This document shows, piece by piece, positions 1 to 7,896 of a DNA stretch of 64,000 bases. Position 1 is the first letter of the stretch. Each line of letters begins with the position of its first letter. The stretch covers positions 558,001 through 622,000 of the forward strand of contig NZ_JARHUJ010000005.1 of the NCBI RefSeq assembly GCF_029223285.1, in the 5' to 3' direction. A model generated the notes under the pieces. It was not told the origin of the DNA, made no database searches, and saw only the letters and a program-made list of their open reading frames with translations. The stretch comes from Paraflavitalea sp. CAU 1676. Lineage in GTDB: Bacteria; Bacteroidota; Bacteroidia; Chitinophagales; Chitinophagaceae. A program made the translations under genes and the position numbers.

Positions 1-1
1 G

Positions 2-1150
2 GTGTTGATCGTTGGTGGTCTTGCTACTACTTATCTCGCTCTTACGGTGGTGGCTGAAAAGATGGGTGTGGGACATGGCGCCATCGATGGTTTTAAAGCG
101 CTGCTGGCCGATTCGCCTGAGCACTTTAAGATGATACTCGACAAACCGGCTGCCACGACAACTACGCTCAGCGACCCGTTGAACCTGCAGGTGCAGAAGT
201 ATGTGGTGTTGCCCGGTATTGCGATGTACTTCGCTGGCCAGTGGATCGTGAACCTGAACTATTGGGGTTGTAACCAATATATCACGCAGCGTGCCCTGGG
301 TGCCGACCTTACCACGGCGCGTACAGGTATCCTCTTTGCCGGTTTCCTGAAACTGTTGATGCCTTTGATCGTGATGTTGCCTGGTATCGCAGCCTGGGTA
401 CTGTACAAGAATGGTCACCTGCCTCAGCTGGAAAGCAAAGACGGTGCTTACTCTGCCATCCTCGGCTTTTTGCCCAATGGTTTGAAAGGCTTGTCGATCG
501 CGGCGCTTACGGCAGCTATCATTGCCTCGCTGGCTGGTAAACTGAACAGTATCTCTACCATCTATACGCTCGATATCCATAAGAAATACATTAGCAAGGA
601 TCTGGACGAAAAGAAGATGGTGTGGATCGGTCGTTTGACTGTTGTAGCCGCCATCCTGATCTCTTTGATCTTTACCTGGAAAGATACCCTGGGTATTGGT
701 GGTGAAGGTGGTTTCACCTTCATTCAGAAGTACACAGGCTTCATCAGCCCCGGTGTATTCGCGATGTTCATCCTGGGTATGTTCTGGAAGCGTACCACCG
801 GTACGGCTGCCCTCGTGGGTGTGATCCTCGGATTTGCCCTGGCTATCTTCTTCAATAACTATGCAGTTAGTCTCTTCGGTAAAGAAACCTGGATGTACAC
901 GGCCTTTACGTATGAGAAAATGGAAGGTGGCGTGGTGAAGACTATCACCGAAATTCCGTTCCTCATCAATATGGGCTGGTCATTCTTCATTACCGTAGCT
1001 GTGATGGTGGGTATCAGCCTTGGTGGTCCGAAAGTAAACCCCAAAGCATTCGATATCGATGGTTCTATGTTCAAGGTAAAACCTGCTACACTCGCTTTGA
1101 TCGTAGCTACCCTGATCATCCTCGCAGCACTCTATGTGCGGTTCTGGTAA
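2..1150 (+). CDS. Sodium/solute symporter (SSS family), 5'-truncated
   Basis: This is the C-terminal 382 residues of a sodium:solute symporter in the inner membrane, probably a sugar or similar nutrient carrier. The protein is a series of hydrophobic helices with the usual SSS features: a WIVNLNYWGCNQYITQRAL segment near residue 81, corresponding to the conserved W..DQ..V.R.L region, and a GLSIAALTAAIIASLAG helix followed by NSISTIYTLDI, the family's conserved Ser/Thr sodium-site region. The gene enters from outside the window, so its start is unseen and the first codon here is internal. A strong terminator follows the stop. The substrate cannot be named; SglT-like sugar transporters are the closest family I recognise. 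Family assignment is firm, substrate is not. Confidence 0.9.
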   Translation: MLIVGGLATTYLALTVVAEKMGVGHGAIDGFKALLADSPEHFKMILDKPAATTTTLSDPLNLQVQKYVVLPGIAMYFAGQWIVNLNYWGCNQYITQRALGADLTTARTGILFAGFLKLLMPLIVMLPGIAAWVLYKNGHLPQLESKDGAYSAILGFLPNGLKGLSIAALTAAIIASLAGKLNSISTIYTLDIHKKYISKDLDEKKMVWIGRLTVVAAILISLIFTWKDTLGIGGEGGFTFIQKYTGFISPGVFAMFILGMFWKRTTGTAALVGVILGFALAIFFNNYAVSLFGKETWMYTAFTYEKMEGGVVKTITEIPFLINMGWSFFITVAVMVGISLGGPKVNPKAFDIDGSMFKVKPATLALIVATLIILAALYVRFW

Positions 1151-1188
1151 ACAATAATACGCCCCTGGCGTACAGCTTATAAACATGA

Positions 1189-1220
1189 CAGCAGGCCTAG
1201 ATGGCCTGCTGTTGTTATTT
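1189..1220 (+). terminator. Rho-independent terminator after the symporter
   Basis: CAGCAGGCC (1189-1197) pairs perfectly with GGCCTGCTG (1203-1211) across a 5-nt loop and is followed by TTGTTATTT. It lies 39 bp after the symporter stop and also separates it from the convergent HAD gene. Confidence 0.8.
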
Positions 1221-1247
1221 AAAGTGGGGTCGTAAGACGATGGGGAA

Positions 1248-1901
1248 TCAGGCGCCCAGTAATTGCTCGTTGAGCCAGGGAGCCGTATAATCTTCGATGA
1301 AACCGATGATGTTGTTGTAAGCGGCGAACTCTTCTTTGGTATGCATGGAAGTGATCACCACGGCCTGCATGCCGGCATTCTGCGCCGACTCTACACCTTT
1401 GGGCGCATCTTCAAATACGATGCAGTTGGCGGGGTCAACCTGTAAAGCCGCTGCGCATTTTAAGTATGTCTCCGCATCGGGTTTGCTTTTCACTACATTA
1501 TCTGCGCTGATGATGCTGCCGAAATAATGCCGGAGGTTAAGTCCGTCCAGTACAAAATCGATATTGAACGTGATGGCCGCCGATCCGATGGCCATGGGGA
1601 TATGCTGCTGATGAGCTTTTTCAAGAAACTGGTCGAGCCCCTTGATGAGTTTGAGCTGAGGACGAAATTCACGCTGGTACTGCTCTTCCTTGGCGTAGCT
1701 CATGCTGTCTTTTTCACTATTGGTGAACCTGCCGGGAAATATGCGTTCGAGTAATTCATGGTTCTTGCCATAGCATTCTTCCTTCGTACGCTCGAGAGAA
1801 ATATTTGCACCTAAATTGTTGAGAATGGTGTGCCAGGCTTTGATATGATAGTCCATGTCGTCGATCATCGTGCCGTTCAGGTCGAACAAAAATGCTTTCA
1901 T
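1248..1901 (-). CDS. HAD-superfamily hydrolase, beta-phosphoglucomutase-like
   Basis: A 217-residue cytoplasmic HAD phosphatase or phosphomutase. Motif I is FDLNGT near the N terminus (nucleophile Asp7), an alpha-helical cap follows, motif II is the IGSAA segment, motif III Lys lies in VVKSKPDAETYL, and motif IV is IVFEDAPKGVESAQNAGM. The layout matches the beta-phosphoglucomutase/phosphatase subfamily. Motif I has Asn9 where the general acid/base Asp normally stands (DxD to DxN). I place the start at 1901 rather than at an upstream in-frame codon (1946): Asp7 then falls at the usual distance from the N terminus, and a -7 box TATCTTTG sits only 6 bp upstream, implying a leaderless transcript. 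Substrate unknown. Confidence 0.85.
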   Translation of the reverse strand: MKAFLFDLNGTMIDDMDYHIKAWHTILNNLGANISLERTKEECYGKNHELLERIFPGRFTNSEKDSMSYAKEEQYQREFRPQLKLIKGLDQFLEKAHQQHIPMAIGSAAITFNIDFVLDGLNLRHYFGSIISADNVVKSKPDAETYLKCAAALQVDPANCIVFEDAPKGVESAQNAGMQAVVITSMHTKEEFAAYNNIIGFIEDYTAPWLNEQLLGA

Positions 1902-1907
1902 AAGCCG

Positions 1908-1915
1908 CAAAGATA
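1908..1915 (-). promoter_or_regulatory. Bacteroidota -7 promoter box (TATCTTTG) for the HAD gene
   Basis: On the minus strand TATCTTTG fits the Bacteroidota -7 consensus TAnnTTTG. It ends 6 bp before the ATG at 1901, so transcription would begin at or next to the start codon. No clear -33 TTTG was confirmed. Confidence 0.45.
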
Positions 1916-2200
1916 GGCCGTAGCGGGGAAATGGCGAGGGTGGCATGCGCTTACCGTTGCTGCCAAGTCTTTTGCCGCCGCTGGCGGCGACCCGTTTTTA
2001 GTCTTGCATGGCCGGAAAAATAAGAAGCCAACCGCAGGCGCCTGCCTTTAGAGGCCAACCTCCACCTGGCTCAACCGGTAAGGAAATAATTGTCTTTTAC
2101 AATGGTGTAATTGCCTGCTTAATTGTTAAATTGACACTTCAAACAGTAAGTTGCCGCCCTGATAGGGTGGTTCATCGAGATCGGATTAAACTAACGAATT

Positions 2201-3892
2201 ATGAAACGCATTGCCATCGCCGCACTGTTCTCATTAGTCTACGCTGCTACGCCCGCATTTGCCCAGGATGATACGGTACAGGTAAAGGTCGCCTTCGACC
2301 AACCTATCGGTGATATGAAGCCGGTGTGGGCCTGGTTTGGCTATGATGAGCCCAACTATACTTACATGAAGGATGGGAAGAAGTTGCTGAGTGAACTGGC
2401 CGCGCTGAGCCCGGTGCCAGTGTATGTACGGGCACACAACCTGCTCACCTCCGGCGACGGACAAGCCGCACTTAAATGGGGCTCTACCAATGCCTATACC
2501 GAAGATGCGCAGGGCAACCCGGTGTACAACTGGCGCATCGTGGACAGCATATTCGATACCTATGTACAGCGCGGCATGAAGCCGCTGGCGCAGATCGGTT
2601 TTATGCCCGAAGCCTTATCGGTAAAGCCGCAGCCTTATCGTCATTACTGGAAGCCTGGTCAGCCGTATAAAGAAGTCTTCACCGGTTGGGCACATCCGCC
2701 TAAGGATTATTCGAAATGGGGCAACCTGGTGTACGAATGGGTAAAGCATTGTGTAGAGCGTTATGGTAAAAAAGAAGTGGCCAGCTGGTACTGGGAACTC
2801 TGGAACGAACCAAATGGCAATGGCTATTGGCAGAGCACTGTAGAAGAATATTGCAAGTTGTACGACTATACAGCCGATGCCGTGAAGCGGGCATTGCCGG
2901 CGGCGCGCATTGGTGGCCCACATGTAACGGGGCCTTCCTGGAATGTGTCGGAGAAGTTCCTGCGCACCTTCCTCGAGCACGTAGCTACCGGCAACAACTA
3001 TGTAACGGGTAAAAAGGGAACGCCCATCGACTTCATCGCCTTCCATGCTAAAGGAGCACCGCGGGTGGTGGATGGCCATGTACGTATGGGCATCTCCAAT
3101 CAGTTAAAGGATATCAGCAAGGGTTTTGAGATCGTGGCCAATACACCGGCGGTGAAAGACCTGCCGATCGTGATCGGCGAATCGGATCCCGAAGGATGTG
3201 CCGCCTGTGGTATGGCTACCAATCCGGAGAATGCCTATCGCAACGGTACCATGTATTCTTCCTATACTGCCGCATCCTTTGCCCGCAAGTATTTACTGGC
3301 CGATCACTTCAAGGTCAATTTCCTCGGTGCTGTATCCTGGTCCTTTGAATTCGAAGATCAGCCCTGGTTTTATGGATTCCGTGACCTGGCTACCAATGGA
3401 GTCGATAAGCCGGTACTGAATATCTTCCGCATGTTTGGCATGATGAAGGGAAAGCGGGTTGACGTGGCGAGCAACCGCATGTATCCTTTAATGAGCATCC
3501 GCGACTCGGGCGTGCGCAAACCCACCACCGATATTGGCGCGCTGGCCGCTTACGATAAGAAACTGGCCACGGTGATGTTATGGAACTATCACGACGATGA
3601 TCTTGATGGTAAGTCTGAGCCCGTGAACCTGCAATTGAAAGGGTTGTCTGCCAAAACGGTCACCATCACCCAATACACGGTCGATAAAAAGCACAGCAAT
3701 TCTTATGAGGTGTGGAAACAGATGGGCTCACCGCAGCAACCCACGGCAGCGCAGATAGCAACACTGGAAAAGGCCGGTCAGCTGGAACAAACAGCTGTGA
3801 GTACGGGCAATGCATCGAAGGATGGATTGCTGCTGGTTCCTGTTCTACTGCAGCGTCAAGGCGTGGTGCTGGTGAAGATTACGTGGAAATAA
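2201..3892 (+). CDS. Glycoside hydrolase family 39-like (beta-xylosidase type)
   Basis: A 563-residue exported glycosidase. Residues 1-21 form a Sec signal peptide ending AFAQ. The catalytic (beta/alpha)8 barrel contains YWELWNEPN with the likely acid/base Glu203, and VIGESDPEG with the likely nucleophile Glu327, the spacing and context of clan GH-A, family 39. GH39 enzymes act on xylosides or other beta-linked sugars. After the barrel (from about residue 400) is a beta-sandwich accessory domain ending in a LVKITWK strand. The gene stands alone and shares a bidirectional terminator with the convergent M61 gene. Family assignment is good; the exact glycan is not readable. Confidence 0.85.
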   Translation: MKRIAIAALFSLVYAATPAFAQDDTVQVKVAFDQPIGDMKPVWAWFGYDEPNYTYMKDGKKLLSELAALSPVPVYVRAHNLLTSGDGQAALKWGSTNAYTEDAQGNPVYNWRIVDSIFDTYVQRGMKPLAQIGFMPEALSVKPQPYRHYWKPGQPYKEVFTGWAHPPKDYSKWGNLVYEWVKHCVERYGKKEVASWYWELWNEPNGNGYWQSTVEEYCKLYDYTADAVKRALPAARIGGPHVTGPSWNVSEKFLRTFLEHVATGNNYVTGKKGTPIDFIAFHAKGAPRVVDGHVRMGISNQLKDISKGFEIVANTPAVKDLPIVIGESDPEGCAACGMATNPENAYRNGTMYSSYTAASFARKYLLADHFKVNFLGAVSWSFEFEDQPWFYGFRDLATNGVDKPVLNIFRMFGMMKGKRVDVASNRMYPLMSIRDSGVRKPTTDIGALAAYDKKLATVMLWNYHDDDLDGKSEPVNLQLKGLSAKTVTITQYTVDKKHSNSYEVWKQMGSPQQPTAAQIATLEKAGQLEQTAVSTGNASKDGLLLVPVLLQRQGVVLVKITWK

Positions 3893-3920
3893 AAAGAATC
3901 GGGTTATAAGTACCACATAA

Positions 3921-3961
3921 AAAAGCGGGTGTCTCTTCACGCTGTTGAGACACCCGCTTTT
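3921..3961. terminator. Bidirectional terminator between GH39 and M61 genes
   Basis: AAAAGCGGGTGTCTC (3921-3935) pairs perfectly with GAGACACCCGCTTTT (3947-3961), an 11-bp GC stem flanked by A/T runs that can serve both convergent genes. Confidence 0.9.
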
Positions 3962-3980
3962 ATTATTGGCGCACATTGTT

Positions 3981-5510
3981 TTATTCTCCCAGCCACGAAC
4001 GCAGTATCTGCTGCTGCAGGGCATCGGGATTGGGAACGCGGGAGATCGCATAAGTAGGTTTCTCGCCCGTCAAATCGATCGTGAGCCCGGCATAGCTCAG
4101 GTACTTGTTATAATCTAATTCCTTCGTGGTGTAGATATAGTCGAACAATTCATTGAGTGGAGCGCCAGCCGCTTCGGTAATGGCATCCTTCAACTCCTGC
4201 TCGGTAAATCCTCTCTTTTGCTGTTGGTAATACTTGCGGTACAGCGTGCGCATCACATCATCGAGCGACTTTTTGTTTTGTGTATGATGGCGGATAGCAA
4301 AGTCGAACAGCAGGCCAACGGCCGGCCCCTTATCGTAATAAGAGATCGTTTTATTCACCTTGTCGTCTTTGCGGCCAAAAGGCCCGTCGGACCAGGTATT
4401 GTAACTGGCCTGTTGCAGCGACTGATAGGTTTTGCCCACGCCTTTTTCATAAGCCGCGATGTTGTTGCGCAGGTTACCGAATATGTCTGTCTCTGACATG
4501 AGGCCTGTACGCTTCACCAGCAAATACTCGTAGTAGACAGTAAGTCCTTCCGACACCCACAGCGAGTTGGTACGACTGCCATTGTCGTAATCGAATGGTC
4601 CGAGTTCAACCGGACGTATCCGCTTTACATTGTAGTGGTGGAAGTACTCATGGGCGAGGAAGTTCAGCACGCGCTTGCGCGATTCGGGTTTCTCCAGACT
4701 TTCTCCGTTGAAGGAGACGGCGGTAGAGTTCAATTGCTCGATGCCACCCATGCCGTTGGGACTTATGGATAAGAATGTATAATGCTTGTAGGGAATATCG
4801 CCTATAAGCTCCGTGCCGGCGGTTACGATCTTTTGCAGCTCGTTCATGAATCCCTGCTTATCGAAGTTGCCCATCTTGTAACCGATAAAGCGATGGGTGA
4901 TGCCCTTGACTTTGAAGGCAGGCAGTTCTTCGAGATTGCCGATCAGGAACGGACTATCATACAGTACATCGAAATTAGGTGCTGTATACGTGAATGGTTT
5001 ACCCGCTATAGAGTCGAGTCCCGTCGCCACATTGGCCCAACCGCTCCAGGGTTTTATTTGCACAGTAGAAGGGAGGTTGATCTTCCCGGCAGGATGTATG
5101 AATACACCGGTCGGTCTGATGAACGCACGCTCTTCATCGATATAGGGATTGGCCACGAAAAGCCTTGTTGTTTTTACATCATAGCTGATGGTAAAGGCCT
5201 TTTGCTTGCCGTGTTGTACCTGCCAGCCATTGCCGCTTTGCATCCAGGCCAGTGTATCGCCTTTGGCATTCTTTACGGTGAAGTGTTCTACGTTTTTAGC
5301 ATAGTCCATCCGCTGGTAATAGCCGGGCGTCCACACAGGCATCTTGAACTCGGTAGCATCACCCTTGATGCCGCTGCATTGCAGCTCTACGTGAAAGTAA
5401 TGCGTGGCCGGCTGCTCCATCGATACAGTAAAGCGGAGCTGCTGGCTAAAAGCGATAGGGCCGCCAGCCATCAACACAAACAACAATAAGGATACACGGG
5501 ATCTGAACAT
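3981..5510 (-). CDS. M61-family metallopeptidase (glycyl aminopeptidase type)
   Basis: A 509-residue exported peptidase with a signal peptide (residues 1-22, ending IAFSQ), an N-terminal beta-rich domain and a gluzincin catalytic domain. The zinc site is HEYFHH (His287, Glu288, His291) with the third ligand Glu321 in WVSEGLTVYYEY, as in family M61, which releases N-terminal Gly/Ala. Family members usually carry a C-terminal PDZ domain of about 100 residues; this protein stops soon after the catalytic domain with only a short beta-rich tail, so the PDZ appears absent. It lies 30 bp downstream of the S9 peptidase in the same direction and may be cotranscribed with it for peptide scavenging in the periplasm. 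Confidence 0.88.
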   Translation of the reverse strand: MFRSRVSLLLFVLMAGGPIAFSQQLRFTVSMEQPATHYFHVELQCSGIKGDATEFKMPVWTPGYYQRMDYAKNVEHFTVKNAKGDTLAWMQSGNGWQVQHGKQKAFTISYDVKTTRLFVANPYIDEERAFIRPTGVFIHPAGKINLPSTVQIKPWSGWANVATGLDSIAGKPFTYTAPNFDVLYDSPFLIGNLEELPAFKVKGITHRFIGYKMGNFDKQGFMNELQKIVTAGTELIGDIPYKHYTFLSISPNGMGGIEQLNSTAVSFNGESLEKPESRKRVLNFLAHEYFHHYNVKRIRPVELGPFDYDNGSRTNSLWVSEGLTVYYEYLLVKRTGLMSETDIFGNLRNNIAAYEKGVGKTYQSLQQASYNTWSDGPFGRKDDKVNKTISYYDKGPAVGLLFDFAIRHHTQNKKSLDDVMRTLYRKYYQQQKRGFTEQELKDAITEAAGAPLNELFDYIYTTKELDYNKYLSYAGLTIDLTGEKPTYAISRVPNPDALQQQILRSWLGE

Positions 5511-5540
5511 GCTTTTATGGTTACTATGAAAAATAGAGGG

Positions 5541-7826
5541 TTACCTGATCTCCCCAATATTGCGATCGGGCGGGTCAACGCCCAGCAATTCCTTCACGAA
5601 GAAGTCGCGCTTCTTCTTCCTTCCATATGGACCGCCATCGCTATGTCCCATGCCGGGCACGGTGAGGAAATCGAACATCTTGTTCGATTTGATCAGTGCA
5701 TCGGCCAGCCGGTAAGTGCTCTCGGGTGGTACATTGGTATCGGCTTCTCCAACGATCAGCAAGAGTTTGCCCTGCAGCTTAGCGGCATTGGTAATATTGG
5801 ATTGCTCTTCATAATGCTTGCCTATGGGATAGCCCATCCACTGTTCGTTCCACCATTGCTTGTCCACACGGTTATCGTGACAGCCACAGGCCGATACGGC
5901 CGCTTTATAAAACTCAGGGTGGAAGAGGAGCGCGCCGGCGGAGTTTTGTCCGCCTGCAGATGTGCCATATAAACCTACACGGTCTACATCTACATAAGGA
6001 TATTTGGCGGCCAGTGCTTTGATCCACAGTATGCGATCGGGCAAACCGGCATCGGCGAGGTTCTTCCAGCATACATCATGAAATGCTTTAGAACGATTGG
6101 CCGTACCCATGCCATCGCACTGCACCACGATGAAACCCAACTCGGCCATGCTTTGCATTTCGCCATAACTCATGAAACTCTTGGGGACAAAGGCATCCTG
6201 CGGACCAGCATAGATATTTTCGATTACGGGATACTTCTTGTTGGGATCATAGTTGCGGGGGCGACATACCACACCCCAGATGTCGGTTTTGCCATCTCTC
6301 GCTTTCGCTACGAACACCTCGGGCAGCTGAATGCCCAGGGCGAGATAAGCGCTGATGTCGGCTTTCTCAAGCTCAATCACCTGCTTGCCATCTGCCGTAC
6401 GGTTGAGCGTGGTAATGGGCGCTACAGCGGGCGCAGAATACGTGTCGGTGAAATACTTCCTGTCGGGCGACCAGTTTATAGTGTGGTTGCCGACGGCAGG
6501 CGTAAGGGACACCAGCTTTTTACCATCGAAGCTAATGCGGTAGAAATGTACGTTGTAAGGATCTTCACCAGCTTGCATGCCACTGGCGCGGAACCATACT
6601 TCTCTTTTCTTTTCGTCGATGCTGTCGATGTCGCGCACCACCCAGTCGCCGGTTGTGATCGCATTTTTGATCGTTCCGGTGGCTACGTTTACGAGATAGA
6701 GATGGCGCCAGCCATCTTTTTCCGAACTCCAGATGATCTCATCAGTGTCGGGCAGGTAATGGGTGAAGATGCGCTGCTCGTAAATGAAGGTATTGGTTTG
6801 CTCGTCGATGACGTTGCGGGTATTGCCGGTTTCGCTATCTACCTCGATGATGCGGAAGCGTTGATGGCCACGGTCGGCTTTCTCATAGGTAAAGTAGCGA
6901 TTGTCTTTACGCCAGCGTATATAGGGAGCACCGAGGAAGTCATACTTCTCCGTATTGACCTTCGTTGCTTTTTTGCTGGCTACGTTGAAGGTGTACATCT
7001 CATAGCTGGTAAATTCATCACCGGGCTGTGCATACCGTTGCGAACGCAGCTGGCCACGCATGGTATTGGGCTGCGACGTTAGCACATAGTACACCTCTTT
7101 CTGTTCGCGTGGATCGGTCTTATAGCCAATGGCGTACTTGCTGTCGGGACTCCAGAACAAATGATCATAGGGTTTGTCTTTGCTGCCGTCAGTAGTATAT
7201 TGAACAGCTTTACCGCCAGTTGCAGGCCTTATGTATACATTGTAGTCTTTGATAGTCCATACCCATTGCTTATCAGGCGACGTGCTGTCGGGCCGGCTGT
7301 TGCGCTCCCAACGTGAACGCCTGCGCGGGTTTTGCGCGTTGGCTGCGGTAGTATCGGGAGCCGTAGTGCTTACACAGCTTTGCTGCGCTGCATCATACTT
7401 ATACCATTGTTGCTGGAGACGGAAGCTCACTGTTTTGGCTTTGCTGTCGAACACAAGCGTGTTGATGCCAAGCCGGCTGGCTGGGATGGTTTTGCCCGCT
7501 GCTTTGCTGAGGGCAGCAGCCAGTTGGGCATGATCGAAGGCGGGGGCCTTCTTGCCGCTGGCAGCGTCTACATAAATGTATTCGGTAGCGCTGTCTTTGA
7601 GGTTGTTCCGGTACCAGAAGCTCTTCTGATCGGCCTGCCAGTTGGGCTGCACGAATGATTTGAAGACGGTATTGCGGGCCGTGCTATCGAGCAGGGCCGC
7701 CTCGCGGTAACGCTGCAGGATCTCTTCACGTGAAGGCCGGTAGGCGGTAGCGGGCTGCGGCTGTGCCTGTGCAGCAACGAAACCTGCCAGCAGCAGGCTG
7801 GTGAGTGCAATGGATTGGGTGGTCAT
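5541..7826 (-). CDS. S9-family prolyl oligopeptidase / dipeptidyl peptidase IV-like
   Basis: A 761-residue exported serine peptidase. A signal peptide (residues 1-22) is followed by an eight-bladed-type beta-propeller (about residues 180-480, including WSPDSKYAIGYKTDPR and WSPDRKYFTDTY) and a C-terminal alpha/beta-hydrolase domain. The triad is visible: Ser623 in GLYGTSAGGQ, Asp696 in GEADTNVPP and His728 in GMGHSDGG. This is the DPP-IV/prolyl oligopeptidase architecture, which cleaves short, often proline-containing peptides. Downstream lies the M61 gene and upstream the DUF885 gene, all on the minus strand, forming a run of three exported peptidases. Confidence 0.92.
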   Translation of the reverse strand: MTTQSIALTSLLLAGFVAAQAQPQPATAYRPSREEILQRYREAALLDSTARNTVFKSFVQPNWQADQKSFWYRNNLKDSATEYIYVDAASGKKAPAFDHAQLAAALSKAAGKTIPASRLGINTLVFDSKAKTVSFRLQQQWYKYDAAQQSCVSTTAPDTTAANAQNPRRRSRWERNSRPDSTSPDKQWVWTIKDYNVYIRPATGGKAVQYTTDGSKDKPYDHLFWSPDSKYAIGYKTDPREQKEVYYVLTSQPNTMRGQLRSQRYAQPGDEFTSYEMYTFNVASKKATKVNTEKYDFLGAPYIRWRKDNRYFTYEKADRGHQRFRIIEVDSETGNTRNVIDEQTNTFIYEQRIFTHYLPDTDEIIWSSEKDGWRHLYLVNVATGTIKNAITTGDWVVRDIDSIDEKKREVWFRASGMQAGEDPYNVHFYRISFDGKKLVSLTPAVGNHTINWSPDRKYFTDTYSAPAVAPITTLNRTADGKQVIELEKADISAYLALGIQLPEVFVAKARDGKTDIWGVVCRPRNYDPNKKYPVIENIYAGPQDAFVPKSFMSYGEMQSMAELGFIVVQCDGMGTANRSKAFHDVCWKNLADAGLPDRILWIKALAAKYPYVDVDRVGLYGTSAGGQNSAGALLFHPEFYKAAVSACGCHDNRVDKQWWNEQWMGYPIGKHYEEQSNITNAAKLQGKLLLIVGEADTNVPPESTYRLADALIKSNKMFDFLTVPGMGHSDGGPYGRKKKRDFFVKELLGVDPPDRNIGEIR

Positions 7827-7896
7827 GATACTATGGTTGGGTCAATCAGCGTCGTACAGCATGGCCGGGAAGGTCATGCTTGCACAACGGCTGTAT

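Noticed and set aside
6078-7082. 334-codon frame antisense to the S9 peptidase
   Set aside because: Shadow of a gene with a complete catalytic triad and propeller; no recognisable protein.
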